Positions 1 through 7,864 of a stretch of 64,000 bases of DNA are shown here, piece by piece. The stretch comes from an uncultured Ruminiclostridium sp. (GTDB lineage: Bacteria; Bacillota; Clostridia; Oscillospirales; Ruminococcaceae). The stretch's first letter is position 1. Every line of letters starts with the position of its first letter. The notes beneath the pieces are model-generated. The model did no database searches. It saw only the letters and a program-made list of their open reading frames with translations, and was not told the origin of the DNA. The position numbers and the translations under genes were made by a program. The stretch covers positions 145,769 through 209,768 of the forward strand of contig CANRGJ010000005.1 in NCBI GenBank assembly GCA_947630175.1. The letters run 5' to 3'.

Positions 1-32
1 TGTTTTTTCCGAATAACTGCCCCTTATCACGA

Positions 33-61
33 TTGACAACGCCCCCTTTTTATGGTAAAAT
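33..61 (+). promoter_or_regulatory. Vegetative promoter for the DUF2441 gene
   Basis: TTGACA at 33-38 and TAAAAT at 56-61 are separated by exactly 17 bp. The bases just before the -10 read TATGG, an extended -10 of the TRTGn type. It lies 55 bp upstream of the start at 116. Confidence 0.7.
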
Positions 62-69
62 GCTTTATT

Positions 70-98
70 GAGTGGAATAAACAGATAGATCAGACTTT
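70..98 (+). repeat. Direct repeat, left copy
   Basis: This 29-base segment beginning gagtggaataaacagat recurs at 675-703 with 26 of 29 bases identical. The two copies lie just before the start and just after the stop of the DUF2441 gene. Confidence 0.7.
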
Positions 99-115
99 AT
101 TGGGAGACAGATAAA

Positions 116-664
116 ATGTACGCTTTTCACGTTGTAACAGACAGACCTATGTACCTTGGACAAAAGATCATATTTGACGATTCGCACCATAGCGGAGTAT
201 ATCAGAGAGTATACGATAAACTTAACGCTGTGAATGATATATATGACAATCCTGAGAAATATGATGAAACAAAGTTAGAACATCACACCTCGGTCGCTTT
301 ACGGGAATTGGCATTGGAAGAAGTTCGCAAAAAGAAATATCCTCAGTACCCGTCAAGAATGAGCTGCCTGTATGTGTCAAAAACCTTTGAGGAGGCAAAG
401 AACTGGGGGAAATATTTTGCGGAGATAGGAAGGCCCACATACAGCATTGTAAAGCTTGAAATACAAGGCAATTGTTTTATCGGAGACGCTGCAAAGTGTT
501 TTGACGGGCGGACGGATAAAGCGGAAAATCTGCGGCTCGCTGAGTTATATTGGGAAAACGGCTCTGACAAATCTGATGAAAAGCCCATTGAAGAAATGCT
601 TGTAGATGGGATTATAACAGTAGTTGAAATACTGGAAGAAATCAACGCAAATTTGAACGGTTAA
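116..664 (+). CDS. DUF2441 family protein
   Basis: The 182-residue soluble protein begins YAFHVVTDRPMYLGQKIIFD, which resembles the opening of the DUF2441 family, whose function is not known to me. It has no signal peptide or membrane segment. It is rich in acidic residues and has an FEEAKNWGKYF stretch near residue 95. The start is supported by GGGAGA about 10 bases upstream. The gene has its own promoter at 33-61, is flanked by a direct repeat at 70-98 and 675-703, and is more AT-rich than the genes after 8 kb, so it may be a recently acquired single-gene insert. The family assignment is from memory of the N-terminal motif. Confidence 0.75.
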   Translation: MYAFHVVTDRPMYLGQKIIFDDSHHSGVYQRVYDKLNAVNDIYDNPEKYDETKLEHHTSVALRELALEEVRKKKYPQYPSRMSCLYVSKTFEEAKNWGKYFAEIGRPTYSIVKLEIQGNCFIGDAAKCFDGRTDKAENLRLAELYWENGSDKSDEKPIEEMLVDGIITVVEILEEINANLNG

Positions 665-674
665 ATTCTTTATA

Positions 675-703
675 GAGTGGAATAAACAGATGAATCAGAA
701 TTT
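675..703 (+). repeat. Direct repeat, right copy
   Basis: This is the second copy of the repeat seen at 70-98, with three mismatches. It starts 10 bases after the stop codon of the DUF2441 gene. Confidence 0.7.
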
Positions 704-795
704 GTCTCCCACCGCCAAATTTAAGTTCTTATCAAAAAACCTAAATCTTTAAGAAAAGATAATTTCTGCAAAAGAACGACAGAAAGGCAGAAGCT

Positions 796-1554
796 ATAAG
801 AGAAATAAAATTTCAAAATATTGCAGGAATAATACTGATACCTGCAAAGGCAAATTCACAGGACGGGTGGTTCGCCTTTGACACAGGGGCAATGCAAACA
901 GTGCTGAATAACAATTATTTCCCTGAGCTTACAGGCGAAAAAAGAGACGTCGCTGTATTTGACAGCGAAATGTCAGTTACGGGTGCTGCGGAAACGTATC
1001 TTCAGGAGCTTGTAATCGACGGCATTCCTGCGGACAACAGTCAGCCTGTACTTCTTATGGATATGTCGTATGTGGAAACAGAACTGCGGACGTTACAGCC
1101 TGATGTTTGTTTCCTCGGCTCCATTGGGACAGATATTTTCAAAAATGTTCCGATACTTTTGGACTATGAGCATTCGACTTTCACCATTGAGCCAAATATA
1201 AATACTGATGGCGCTGAAAGTATCCCCCTCTCGAATGAAGCGCTCCCTATAATTATTATTGAGCTTGGCGGCGAACCCCACAGATTTGTCCTTGACACAG
1301 GCGCAAATACCTGCATGCTGTCAAGCGAGCTTTCAGAAAAAATAACAGTTTCGCCCTCGCCTGATTCATCGAATATTGTTTTGATTCCCGAAGTCAAAGT
1401 GGGAACTCACCGTTACACAGATATAAGCGCTGTCTTCACCGATATTTCTCACATTCGCTGCCGTGTAGATGCGGACGGCGTTATCGGTTATCATATACTG
1501 TCTCCCCAGTTATCCCTTCTTGATTTTCAGAGATCTGTTCTGTATTTATTCTGA
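796..1554 (+). CDS. Double-domain retropepsin-like aspartic protease, apparent ATA start
   Basis: The frame encodes two retropepsin-like halves. Half one has FDTGA (Asp codon at 880) followed by FLGSIGTDIF and a hydrophobic strand. Half two has LDTGANT (Asp about residue 167) followed by GVIGYHIL and a similar strand. Together they could form a pepsin-like pseudodimer in one chain. The first ATG is at 892, after the first catalytic motif, so starting there would remove half the active site. A good SD (AAAGG at 783-787) sits 8 bases before an ATA codon at 796, and no ATG, GTG or TTG occurs in frame between the stop at 760 and 892. Either ATA is used as start or the gene was damaged by ATG-to-ATA. 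The conservative open frame is 892-1554. There is no signal peptide. The substrate is unknown. Confidence 0.7.
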   Translation: MREIKFQNIAGIILIPAKANSQDGWFAFDTGAMQTVLNNNYFPELTGEKRDVAVFDSEMSVTGAAETYLQELVIDGIPADNSQPVLLMDMSYVETELRTLQPDVCFLGSIGTDIFKNVPILLDYEHSTFTIEPNINTDGAESIPLSNEALPIIIIELGGEPHRFVLDTGANTCMLSSELSEKITVSPSPDSSNIVLIPEVKVGTHRYTDISAVFTDISHIRCRVDADGVIGYHILSPQLSLLDFQRSVLYLF

Positions 1555-1600
1555 AAAGAATGACCCCGTCATTAAAATAAAAAAGAAAGAAGCTGACATT

Positions 1601-2404
1601 TTGAAAATATTTGACGCACACGTTCACATTTTCCCCGAAAAGATAGCCGCGAAAGCGTCTGTCAACATCGGAAAATTCTACGACCTTCATATGGACTTTG
1701 ACGGCACGGTGGATTCCCTTATAAACCTTTATTCCAAAGTTGGCGTATCAAAGTGCCTTGTCCAGTCGGTCGCAACGACTCCCGCCCAGGTCCGGAGCAT
1801 AAACAATTTCATCTCCAAAAGCGTTTGCGAACACCCTGATATGTTCGTGGGCTTTTGTTCTCTCCACCCCCTTATGAGCAGGGAAGAGATAAGAGATGAG
1901 ATAGACAGGGCGATTTCCCTCGGCTTAAAGGGAATAAAGCTCCACCCCGACTTTCAGGATTTCAAAATAGACGACCGCAAAGCCTATGACATTTACGAGG
2001 CAGCCGAGGGCAGACTTCCTATTTTGTTTCACACAGGGGATTACCGCTACGACCGTTCCTCGCCAAAGCGCCTTGCCAACGCCCTGAAGGACTTTCCCAA
2101 GCTGATAGCCATAGCTGCTCATTTCGGCGCATGGAGCGAGTGGGCGGAGGGCAAGCACTACCTTGCGGACAACCCCAACGTTTACGTTGACACCAGCAGT
2201 TCTCTCTATGCTCTCTCCCCCGAAACTGCCCTTGATTATATCAAAGCCTTCACCCCAGACCGTGTGATGTTCGGCACGGATTATCCTATGTGGAGCGTCG
2301 TTGACGAGCTTAAACATATGGAGGCTATCGACCTTTCTGATGAGGACAGGGAAAAGGTGATGTACAACACCGCCTGCAAGCTGCTTGGCGTGGAGGACAA
2401 TTAA
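1601..2404 (+). CDS. Metal-dependent amidohydrolase (amidohydrolase_2 / TIM-barrel type)
   Basis: The 267-residue protein opens LKIFDAHVHIFP, the N-terminal HxH metal-binding strand of the amidohydrolase superfamily. GIKLHPDFQDF, LFHTGD and IAAHFGAWSEW follow as later barrel strands, and FGTDYPMW carries the Asp expected near the C terminus. I chose TTG at 1601 because the HxH motif normally sits within about 10 residues of the start and AAGAAAG lies upstream. An ATG at 1469 in the same frame would overlap the protease gene by 86 bases and add a non-homologous-looking hydrophobic leader. The family includes decarboxylases and lactonases, so the substrate cannot be told. Its stop directly abuts the next start. 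Confidence 0.8.
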   Translation: MKIFDAHVHIFPEKIAAKASVNIGKFYDLHMDFDGTVDSLINLYSKVGVSKCLVQSVATTPAQVRSINNFISKSVCEHPDMFVGFCSLHPLMSREEIRDEIDRAISLGLKGIKLHPDFQDFKIDDRKAYDIYEAAEGRLPILFHTGDYRYDRSSPKRLANALKDFPKLIAIAAHFGAWSEWAEGKHYLADNPNVYVDTSSSLYALSPETALDYIKAFTPDRVMFGTDYPMWSVVDELKHMEAIDLSDEDREKVMYNTACKLLGVEDN

Positions 2405-2728
2405 ATGGATATATTAGGTATAGCGCTTTACATTCTGAGCATCGCCTTCGCCGCTTTACACTGCTTTGCCGCCGTCAGTCAAATCAAAGCCGACAAAAAA
2501 CCGTTTCCGGGAGCTTTGATGATAATAGGTTCGCTGATTTTAGCAGGCGCAGTGATTTACGGTATTGCAAAGCAGTCATTTGATTTTATTTTTGCATTGT
2601 TCGGCTGCGGGGCAATTTGTTTCGCTGCAGTTTTCAACGGCCTTAAAAGCGGAAGCTTTCATATTCAGCACCATATCGTCCGCATAGCGATCTCTGTAAT
2701 ATTGATAGCAGGCTATATCTTCCTTTGA
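2405..2728 (+). CDS. Small four-helix membrane protein
   Basis: This 107-residue protein is mostly hydrophobic, with about four membrane segments: residues 3-25, 35-56, 60-80 and 88-107. A short basic loop (QIKADKKP) separates the first two. The ATG follows the TAA of the amidohydrolase gene with no gap, so the two are surely co-transcribed and probably translationally coupled. I do not recognise a named family and infer no function beyond membrane location. The unit ends at a strong bidirectional hairpin at 2827-2856. Confidence 0.7.
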   Translation: MDILGIALYILSIAFAALHCFAAVSQIKADKKPFPGALMIIGSLILAGAVIYGIAKQSFDFIFALFGCGAICFAAVFNGLKSGSFHIQHHIVRIAISVILIAGYIFL

Positions 2729-2826
2729 GCATAGTGCAGATATTCTGAGAACAGCAAAACAAGCTTTTATAAGCGCCTGTTTCAAGGTGTTGAACTTTGA
2801 TTGAATTTGATATTCAGACATAAAAT

Positions 2827-2856
2827 TCCCCCGCCTTTTAAAAGACGGGGGATAAT
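2827..2856. terminator. Bidirectional terminator between convergent genes
   Basis: TCCCCCG, one mismatch, then CTTTT/AAAAG, one mismatch and CGGGGGA form a near-perfect hairpin at 2827-2852, with T-rich sequence on both sides. It separates the + strand membrane gene from the - strand regulator. Confidence 0.75.
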
Positions 2857-2871
2857 TTTATGCCAAAATAT

Positions 2872-3201
2872 CTATTCCTCTTTGCTTATCGCCTCTGCAA
2901 ATACCGCCAGAAGCTTTTCCGCATACGCTTTCTGGCGTTCTGACAGGGAACTCAGCATTGTGATTATATGTGAATTATCCGTATTTTCTTCGGTGCCGTT
3001 TACTATGAAATCCGTCGTCACATTCAGCGCTGCTGCGATCCTTCTCAGAGTAGGGATAGTCATAGACTTGCGCCCTTTTTCAATATCCGCCAGGAATTGC
3101 ACTGAGATGTCAGCCAGCTCCGACAGCTTTTCTCTTGAGTAACCTCTGCGTTTCCTCAGTGCGTTTATTCTTTCTCCAACTTCCAGATTGGTTATATCCA
3201 T
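2872..3201 (-). CDS. XRE-family helix-turn-helix regulator
   Basis: The 109-residue protein has an N-terminal HTH_3/XRE domain (about residues 8-62): VGERINALRKRRGYSREKL, LADISVQFLADIEKGRKSM, then a third helix region with TLRRIAAALNVTTDFI. The C-terminal 40 residues look helical (LSERQKAYAEKLLAVF) and could mediate dimerisation. The SD on the minus strand is GGGGGAG, a few bases before ATG. The gene is divergent from the surface-protein gene at 3338, and the shared intergenic region contains a perfect 10-bp inverted repeat over the latter's promoter. This makes control of that gene, of itself, or of both a reasonable inference. A minus-strand -10 (TATACT) lies about 3226-3231. Confidence 0.9.
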   Translation of the reverse strand: MDITNLEVGERINALRKRRGYSREKLSELADISVQFLADIEKGRKSMTIPTLRRIAAALNVTTDFIVNGTEENTDNSHIITMLSSLSERQKAYAEKLLAVFAEAISKEE

Positions 3202-3253
3202 AAAATCTCCCCCTTTTGTAATAGTATAACCAATTCTTTAGCAGTAAAAAATA

Positions 3254-3286
3254 ATCAATAGTTATTGACAAACATAAACTATTGAT
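3254..3286. promoter_or_regulatory. Candidate operator (perfect inverted repeat over promoter)
   Basis: ATCAATAGTT at 3254-3263 and AACTATTGAT at 3277-3286 are perfect reverse complements separated by 13 bp. The repeat brackets the -35 box and runs into the spacer of the promoter at 3265-3293. The arms' centre-to-centre distance (about 23 bp, roughly two helical turns) suits a dimeric HTH protein, such as the divergent XRE regulator. Confidence 0.6.
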
Positions 3287-3293
3287 GTATAAT
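3265..3293 (+). promoter_or_regulatory. Consensus vegetative promoter for the LRR surface protein
   Basis: TTGACA at 3265-3270 and TATAAT at 3288-3293 match both consensus boxes exactly with a 17-bp spacer. The start codon is 45 bp downstream. Confidence 0.85.
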
Positions 3294-3337
3294 GTAAAAA
3301 ATGGCGTCAGCCAAAAAATTTGAGAGGAGTATGTAAA

Positions 3338-5314
3338 ATGAAGTTTAAAAGATTGCTGGCAGCGGGACTTGCTGCGGCAGTTGCGGCAGCTTATATGCCG
3401 CAGGCTGTGTTTGCCGAGGAACAGCCTCAAAGCGAAAAGCAGGTCGATTATTATGCGGGACTTACTTTCTACACTGATGTCTGGGCAGGAAGAAGTAACA
3501 TCAGCAGCAGTGAAGCGCTTTGGTACAACAGCGAAACCAATGAATATGAGTCGGCATATGAAACCTGGGTTGTAAATGACGCTCACATAACAGGTGACGG
3601 CACATATACTGCGTCATTTGAAAAAAGCACGTTTGACAAGGACTCATCATACAGCGAAGAAGGGTGGGTGCAGTTATTTCTGCAGACCAGTATATCCATG
3701 TATGATTATAATGACCTTTCAATTACTGTCGATAGCTTGAAGATAGACGGCAAAGAAATAGAAAACGCTGAAAATGCTTATATTTTTGGCAACTCTGTTT
3801 ATGCCGACGATATGTCTGACGGGTATCATGGAATAACGGAAGATATTCCCTATACATATCATCTCGGATTCTACAATGAATTTGATGTAGAAAGCGCGAG
3901 CGTTATTGACGCAACCGAAGATTTCGGTAATAAGGTAGAAGTTACGTTTACGGTAAGCGGCTTTTCGACGTCTGATTTCACGTTTGAGGAATTAGAGGAC
4001 GGGACGTATGCCGTAACCGGTTATAATGGCACAGATACCAATATTGTTTTCCCAAGTGAATATAGAGGCAAAAAGGTCACTAAGATAGGCGGCAACGCAT
4101 CATATGAAAATTGTCTTTCCGTTGTTATTCCGGACGGCATTACGACAATAGGCAGCTATGCTTTTTCCGGTAGCAGAGTTCAATCGGTGGAAATGCCTGA
4201 CAGTGTTGTAAAAATCGAAGAAGGCGCATTTGAAAGGTGTTTTGACCTTAAAGATATAACAATTCCCGACAGTATTACAACAATAGAACGCAGTGTATTT
4301 TCTGAATGTCATTCTCTTGCTTCGCTTGAAATTCCAAGCAGCGTTACTTCAATAGGAGAGTCAGCTTTCAGAAACTGCGGATTTGAAGATATAACAATTC
4401 CTGACAGTGTAAAGACCATAGGACAAGAAGCATTTTGGATGTGCAATTCAGCTGAATCGGTATCAATATCTAAAAGTGTTGCAGAGATAGGATATGGCGC
4501 ATTTAAAAGCTGTTCCTCATTAACAAGGATAGATGTTGATGAAGAAAATGCTGATTATATGGATATAGACGGAATTTTGTGTACCAAAGACGGCAAAACA
4601 CTGTTGCAGTTCCCGGCGGGGCTTGATATTTCCTCTTATGAAGTACCGACAGGAATTACAACCATAGCTACATACGCTTTTTCAGATTGTAAATTTGTTA
4701 AAACCATTACACTTCCGGAAGGACTTACAACAATAGAAAAATCTGCATTTGACAGTCAATATGTTGAGAATATAAATATTCCCAACAGCGTTACCACAAT
4801 ACAAAGCGGTGCATTTCAATATTGCAATTCGTTAAAATCCATAGTAATCCCGGAAGGCATTACGTCGATAGGAGACGGTATGTTCCTCTTTTGCCATAGT
4901 CTTGAATCGGTAAGCGTTCCCGATAGTGTTACGTCGATAGGATTTGGCGCCTTCCAGTATTGCACATCACTGACATCGCTAACTATACCTAAAAGTGTCA
5001 CTAAAATAGATGAGAAAGTATTTTTAGGCTGCTCCCCCGACCTCACGATCTACGGTTATAAAGGCACGGTTGCCGAAACCTATGCCAATGACAACGAGAT
5101 AACCTTTGTTGCCCTTGATAAAGAAGATGAGGTCACCGACTCTTCTGTATCCACCAACCCCGCTGAAATTACAACAGACACAAACGCCGAAAACGGCAAT
5201 ACACCGAATAGCGATACAAACAATGACAAAAACGAGCCCACAGGCGTTGTTCTTGCTTTGCTTCCTGCCGCATTTGCCGCTGTGGGCATGATCCTTTCAA
5301 AAAAACGCAAGTAA
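3338..5314 (+). CDS. Secreted BspA-type leucine-rich-repeat surface protein
   Basis: The 658-residue protein has a signal peptide (KFKRLLAAG, Ala-rich core, cleavage near VFAEE). A roughly 200-residue N-terminal region follows. Then comes a long series of about 23-residue LRR_5 / BspA-like repeats from about residue 225 to 575, with units such as ITIPDSITTIERSVF, LEIPSSVTSIGESAF and VSVPDSVTSIGFGAF. A Ser/Thr/Asn-rich linker leads to a C-terminal membrane helix (VVLALLPAAFAAVGMIL) and a basic tail, which suggests membrane anchoring rather than LPXTG sorting. The start at 3338 is chosen because GAGAGGAG at 3322-3329 lies 8 bases upstream. Such proteins often mediate adhesion, but the ligand here is unknown. 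A strong promoter overlaps a probable operator. Confidence 0.9.
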   Translation: MKFKRLLAAGLAAAVAAAYMPQAVFAEEQPQSEKQVDYYAGLTFYTDVWAGRSNISSSEALWYNSETNEYESAYETWVVNDAHITGDGTYTASFEKSTFDKDSSYSEEGWVQLFLQTSISMYDYNDLSITVDSLKIDGKEIENAENAYIFGNSVYADDMSDGYHGITEDIPYTYHLGFYNEFDVESASVIDATEDFGNKVEVTFTVSGFSTSDFTFEELEDGTYAVTGYNGTDTNIVFPSEYRGKKVTKIGGNASYENCLSVVIPDGITTIGSYAFSGSRVQSVEMPDSVVKIEEGAFERCFDLKDITIPDSITTIERSVFSECHSLASLEIPSSVTSIGESAFRNCGFEDITIPDSVKTIGQEAFWMCNSAESVSISKSVAEIGYGAFKSCSSLTRIDVDEENADYMDIDGILCTKDGKTLLQFPAGLDISSYEVPTGITTIATYAFSDCKFVKTITLPEGLTTIEKSAFDSQYVENINIPNSVTTIQSGAFQYCNSLKSIVIPEGITSIGDGMFLFCHSLESVSVPDSVTSIGFGAFQYCTSLTSLTIPKSVTKIDEKVFLGCSPDLTIYGYKGTVAETYANDNEITFVALDKEDEVTDSSVSTNPAEITTDTNAENGNTPNSDTNNDKNEPTGVVLALLPAAFAAVGMILSKKRK

Positions 5315-5332
5315 TTCAAAAATAACTGAAAC

Positions 5333-5368
5333 AAGGACTTTCGGATATCCGAAAGTCCTTGCTTTTAT
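5333..5368. terminator. Perfect-palindrome terminator, convergent genes
   Basis: AAGGACTTTCGGAT at 5333-5346 pairs perfectly with ATCCGAAAGTCCTT at 5347-5360, followed by GCTTTTA. It lies between the LRR gene (+) and the GGGtGRT gene (-). Confidence 0.8.
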
Positions 5369-5384
5369 AGTTTGCTGAAAAAAC

Positions 5385-6383
5385 TTACTTATTAGCTTCC
5401 TCGACCGCCACCGCACAAGCCACAGTCGCGCCAACCATCGGGTTATTGCCCATTCCTATAAGTCCCATCATCTCAACGTGAGCAGGAACTGAGGAAGAAC
5501 CTGCGAACTGAGCGTCGCCGTGCATACGGCCCATAGAGTCGGTCAGACCGTAGGAAGCAGGACCTGCCGCAACGTTATCGGGGTGCAGTGTGCGTCCCGT
5601 GCCGCCGCCTGATGCAACGGAGAAATACTTCTTTCCGTTTTCGATAGCCCACTTCTTGTAAGTACCTGCTACAAGGTGCTGGAAACGAGTGGGGTTAGTG
5701 GAGTTACCTGTAATGGAGACCTCGACGCCCTCTTTTCTCATTATAGCAACGCCTTCTGTAACGTCGTTTGCGCCGTAGCAGCGAACCTTAGCCTTGTCTC
5801 CGTCGGAGAAAGCAACTTCACGAACTATCTTTAGCTCGTCGTTGGGAATGTCATAGTCAGTCTCAACATAAGTAAAGCCGTTGATACGGGAGATTATGTA
5901 AGCAGCGTCCTTGCCAAGACCGTTGAGTATAACTCTCAGAGGGTTCTTTCTTGCCTTGTTTGCAGTCCTTGCAATACCGATAGCGCCTTCAGCAGCGGCA
6001 AAGGATTCGTGACCTGCCAGGAAGCAGAAGCACTGAGTGTCCTCCTCCAGCAGCATTTTGCCCAGATTGCCGTGACCTAAGCCGACCTTTCTGTTCTCAG
6101 CAACAGAGCCGGGAACGCAGAACGCCTGCAAGCCCTCGCCGATAGCGGCGGCAGCGTCGGAAGCCTTCTTTATCCCTCTCTTGAGGGCAATAGCGGTACC
6201 AAGAGTGTAAGCCCATACTGCATTTTCAAAAGCAATAGGCTGAACGCCCTTAACTATCTCTTCAACGTTTATTCCCTTGGAAAGGCAAAGATCTCTTGCT
6301 TCTTCGATTTCCTTCATACCAAGAGTTTCAAGGCACGCATTGATTTTATTCATGCGTCTTTCCTGTCCTTCAAATTTAGCCAT
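5385..6383 (-). CDS. GGGtGRT family protein
   Basis: The 332-residue soluble protein contains SVASGGGTGRTLHPDN about 55 residues from its C terminus, the signature that names the GGGtGRT family. Other notable stretches are VPGSVAENRKVGLGHGNLG, FCFLAGHESFAAAEGA and SITGNSTNPTRF. The SD is GGAAAGGAG before ATG. It sits 18 bases after a NifU-like gene in the same operon, a pairing I recall as conserved in Clostridia, so a role linked to iron-sulfur cluster handling or to a cofactor-dependent enzyme is plausible. No biochemical activity is known to me. Glycine-rich loops suggest binding of a nucleotide or phosphate group, but this is inference. Confidence 0.85.
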   Translation of the reverse strand: MAKFEGQERRMNKINACLETLGMKEIEEARDLCLSKGINVEEIVKGVQPIAFENAVWAYTLGTAIALKRGIKKASDAAAAIGEGLQAFCVPGSVAENRKVGLGHGNLGKMLLEEDTQCFCFLAGHESFAAAEGAIGIARTANKARKNPLRVILNGLGKDAAYIISRINGFTYVETDYDIPNDELKIVREVAFSDGDKAKVRCYGANDVTEGVAIMRKEGVEVSITGNSTNPTRFQHLVAGTYKKWAIENGKKYFSVASGGGTGRTLHPDNVAAGPASYGLTDSMGRMHGDAQFAGSSSVPAHVEMMGLIGMGNNPMVGATVACAVAVEEANK

Positions 6384-6401
6384 GATCTGTTCTCCTTTCC
6401 C

Positions 6402-7100
6402 TTATTCTTCGCGAGGATCGATCTTCTTGACCGCCTCGTCGTATCTGCCGTACTGACCGCAGTTTGCCTTGTATGCTTCATCGGGAGTCTTGCCGTGACG
6501 GATATCCTCCAGCATCTTTCCAACCTTTACAAACTGATAGCCGATAACTTCGCCGTTTTCGTCAAGACCCAGAGAGGTTATGTAGCCCTCTGCCATTTCC
6601 ATATAACGAACGCCCTTCGCCTTTGTGGAGAAGATAGTGCCTACCTGAGAACGCAGACCCTTGCCCAGGTCCTCAAGTCCTGCGCCTATGGGCAGACCGT
6701 TTTCGGAGAATGCTGTCTGTGTACGGCCGTAAACTATCTGCAAAAACAGCTCTCTCATGGCAACGTTGATAGCGTCGCACACAAGGTCAGTGTTCAGCGC
6801 CTCCAGAATGGTCTTTCCGGGAAGAACTTCAGCCGCCATAGCAGCGGAATGTGTCATACCCGAGCAGCCGATAGTCTCTACCAGCGCCTCTTCGATAATA
6901 CCGTCCTTAACGTTCAGCGTCAGCTTGCAGGTGCCCTGCTGAGGAGCGCACCAGCCTATACCGTGTGTAAGACCGCTGATATCGCTGATCTGATAAGCCT
7001 TTACCCATTTTCCTTCTTCGGGAATGGGAGCAGGACCGTGCTTAGGACCTTTTGTGACAACGCACATTTGTTCTACTTCGTGTGAATAACTGCAACTCAT
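6402..7100 (-). CDS. NifU-like iron-sulfur scaffold protein, partner of GGGtGRT protein
   Basis: The 232-residue protein has a NifU/IscU-like N-terminal fold: ISGLTHGIGWCAPQQG, then VETIGCSGMTHSAAMAAEVL, a counterpart of the GCG/CA scaffold Cys region. Candidate cluster ligands are those two Cys, the Cys in TDLVCDAI, and one near the C terminus (KANCGQYGRYDE). It is longer than ordinary IscU (about 130 residues) and distinct from the second scaffold gene in this window at 27755, which lies beside nifS. It heads a two-gene minus-strand operon with the GGGtGRT gene. The promoter is TTGAAA-17-TATAAT at 7146-7174. Confidence 0.8.
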   Translation of the reverse strand: MSCSYSHEVEQMCVVTKGPKHGPAPIPEEGKWVKAYQISDISGLTHGIGWCAPQQGTCKLTLNVKDGIIEEALVETIGCSGMTHSAAMAAEVLPGKTILEALNTDLVCDAINVAMRELFLQIVYGRTQTAFSENGLPIGAGLEDLGKGLRSQVGTIFSTKAKGVRYMEMAEGYITSLGLDENGEVIGYQFVKVGKMLEDIRHGKTPDEAYKANCGQYGRYDEAVKKIDPREE

Positions 7101-7145
7101 GCTCTTAAAAGCTCCTTTCGGATTTTATTGGAATGTCCTTTAAAT

Positions 7146-7174
7146 ATTATAGCAAAACCCGCCGCCGATTTCAA
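7146..7174 (-). promoter_or_regulatory. Promoter for the NifU-like / GGGtGRT operon
   Basis: Read on the minus strand, TTGAAA (7169-7174) and TATAAT (7146-7151) are 17 bp apart. They lie about 45 bp upstream of the NifU-like start at 7100. Confidence 0.7.
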
Positions 7175-7202
7175 GAGATTTTGTAAAAAATTTCATTTGC
7201 GT

Positions 7203-7231
7203 TTGACAAGTACATTTACATATGGTATAAT
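7203..7231 (+). promoter_or_regulatory. Consensus promoter for the secreted protein gene
   Basis: TTGACA at 7203-7208 and TATAAT at 7226-7231 are separated by 17 bp with an extended -10 (TATGG). An AAAAGGAGGT SD at 7244-7253 precedes ATG 7261, so expression may be strong. Confidence 0.85.
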
Positions 7232-7260
7232 AAATTAAATAAGAAAAGGAGGTAATTTAT

Positions 7261-7839
7261 ATGAAGATCAAAAAAATGTATGTAGCCGCTGCTGCTGCCG
7301 TTTTTTCTATGGGTATAGTTCTTTCTGCCGTAGCTGTAAATGCAAATACAGACAATGGCGGAAAACCCGCATACACATTACCTGATTATGGTGATGCAAT
7401 TATTGTTGAACCTAATACAACTACTGATACAGTCAGCGAGCCGATTGTATTTGAAAATGCCGATTACGGTATTTGTGAACAGACAACAATAGAAAATATA
7501 TCTCCTGAGGATTTGGCTGCACCTGCAAATGTTTCCTCACAAGTAACTAAAACGCTTTCAAGCGGCACTAAGTATGAAACACAATTTAACCTTTCCGGTT
7601 CGTTGGGGGTGCCTGACCATAACAGGGTAAGATTTACGATAAAAACAACAGGCAGCTATACGATTAATTTATGGCAAGTCAATGGCAATAATATTATCGT
7701 GGACGGTGAAAGACATACAGACAATTATAGCTTTACGCTTCTCGGATATGCAGATGATACATATAAATTTTCAATAGTAAATCCCGGCGCTAAAGACTTG
7801 ACATTTACACTTATAATCACATCATACTATCAAGAATAA
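7261..7839 (+). CDS. Secreted protein of unknown function
   Basis: The 192-residue protein has a clear signal peptide (MKIKKMYVAAAAAVFSMG, cleavage probably near VAVNANT). An acidic Thr-rich linker follows. The C-terminal domain (about residues 100-192) looks all-beta, with alternating strands such as TKYETQFNLSGS, RVRFTIKTTGSYTINL and DDTYKFSIVNPG, and ends YQE. That tail has the rhythm of a small carbohydrate- or calcium-binding jelly-roll domain, but I cannot name a family. There is no sorting signal or C-terminal membrane anchor, so it is probably released. A consensus promoter, a perfect SD and a terminator at 7865-7905 make it a single-gene unit. Confidence 0.75.
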   Translation: MKIKKMYVAAAAAVFSMGIVLSAVAVNANTDNGGKPAYTLPDYGDAIIVEPNTTTDTVSEPIVFENADYGICEQTTIENISPEDLAAPANVSSQVTKTLSSGTKYETQFNLSGSLGVPDHNRVRFTIKTTGSYTINLWQVNGNNIIVDGERHTDNYSFTLLGYADDTYKFSIVNPGAKDLTFTLIITSYYQE

Positions 7840-7864
7840 GCATTGAAACACATTAAATTATGAT

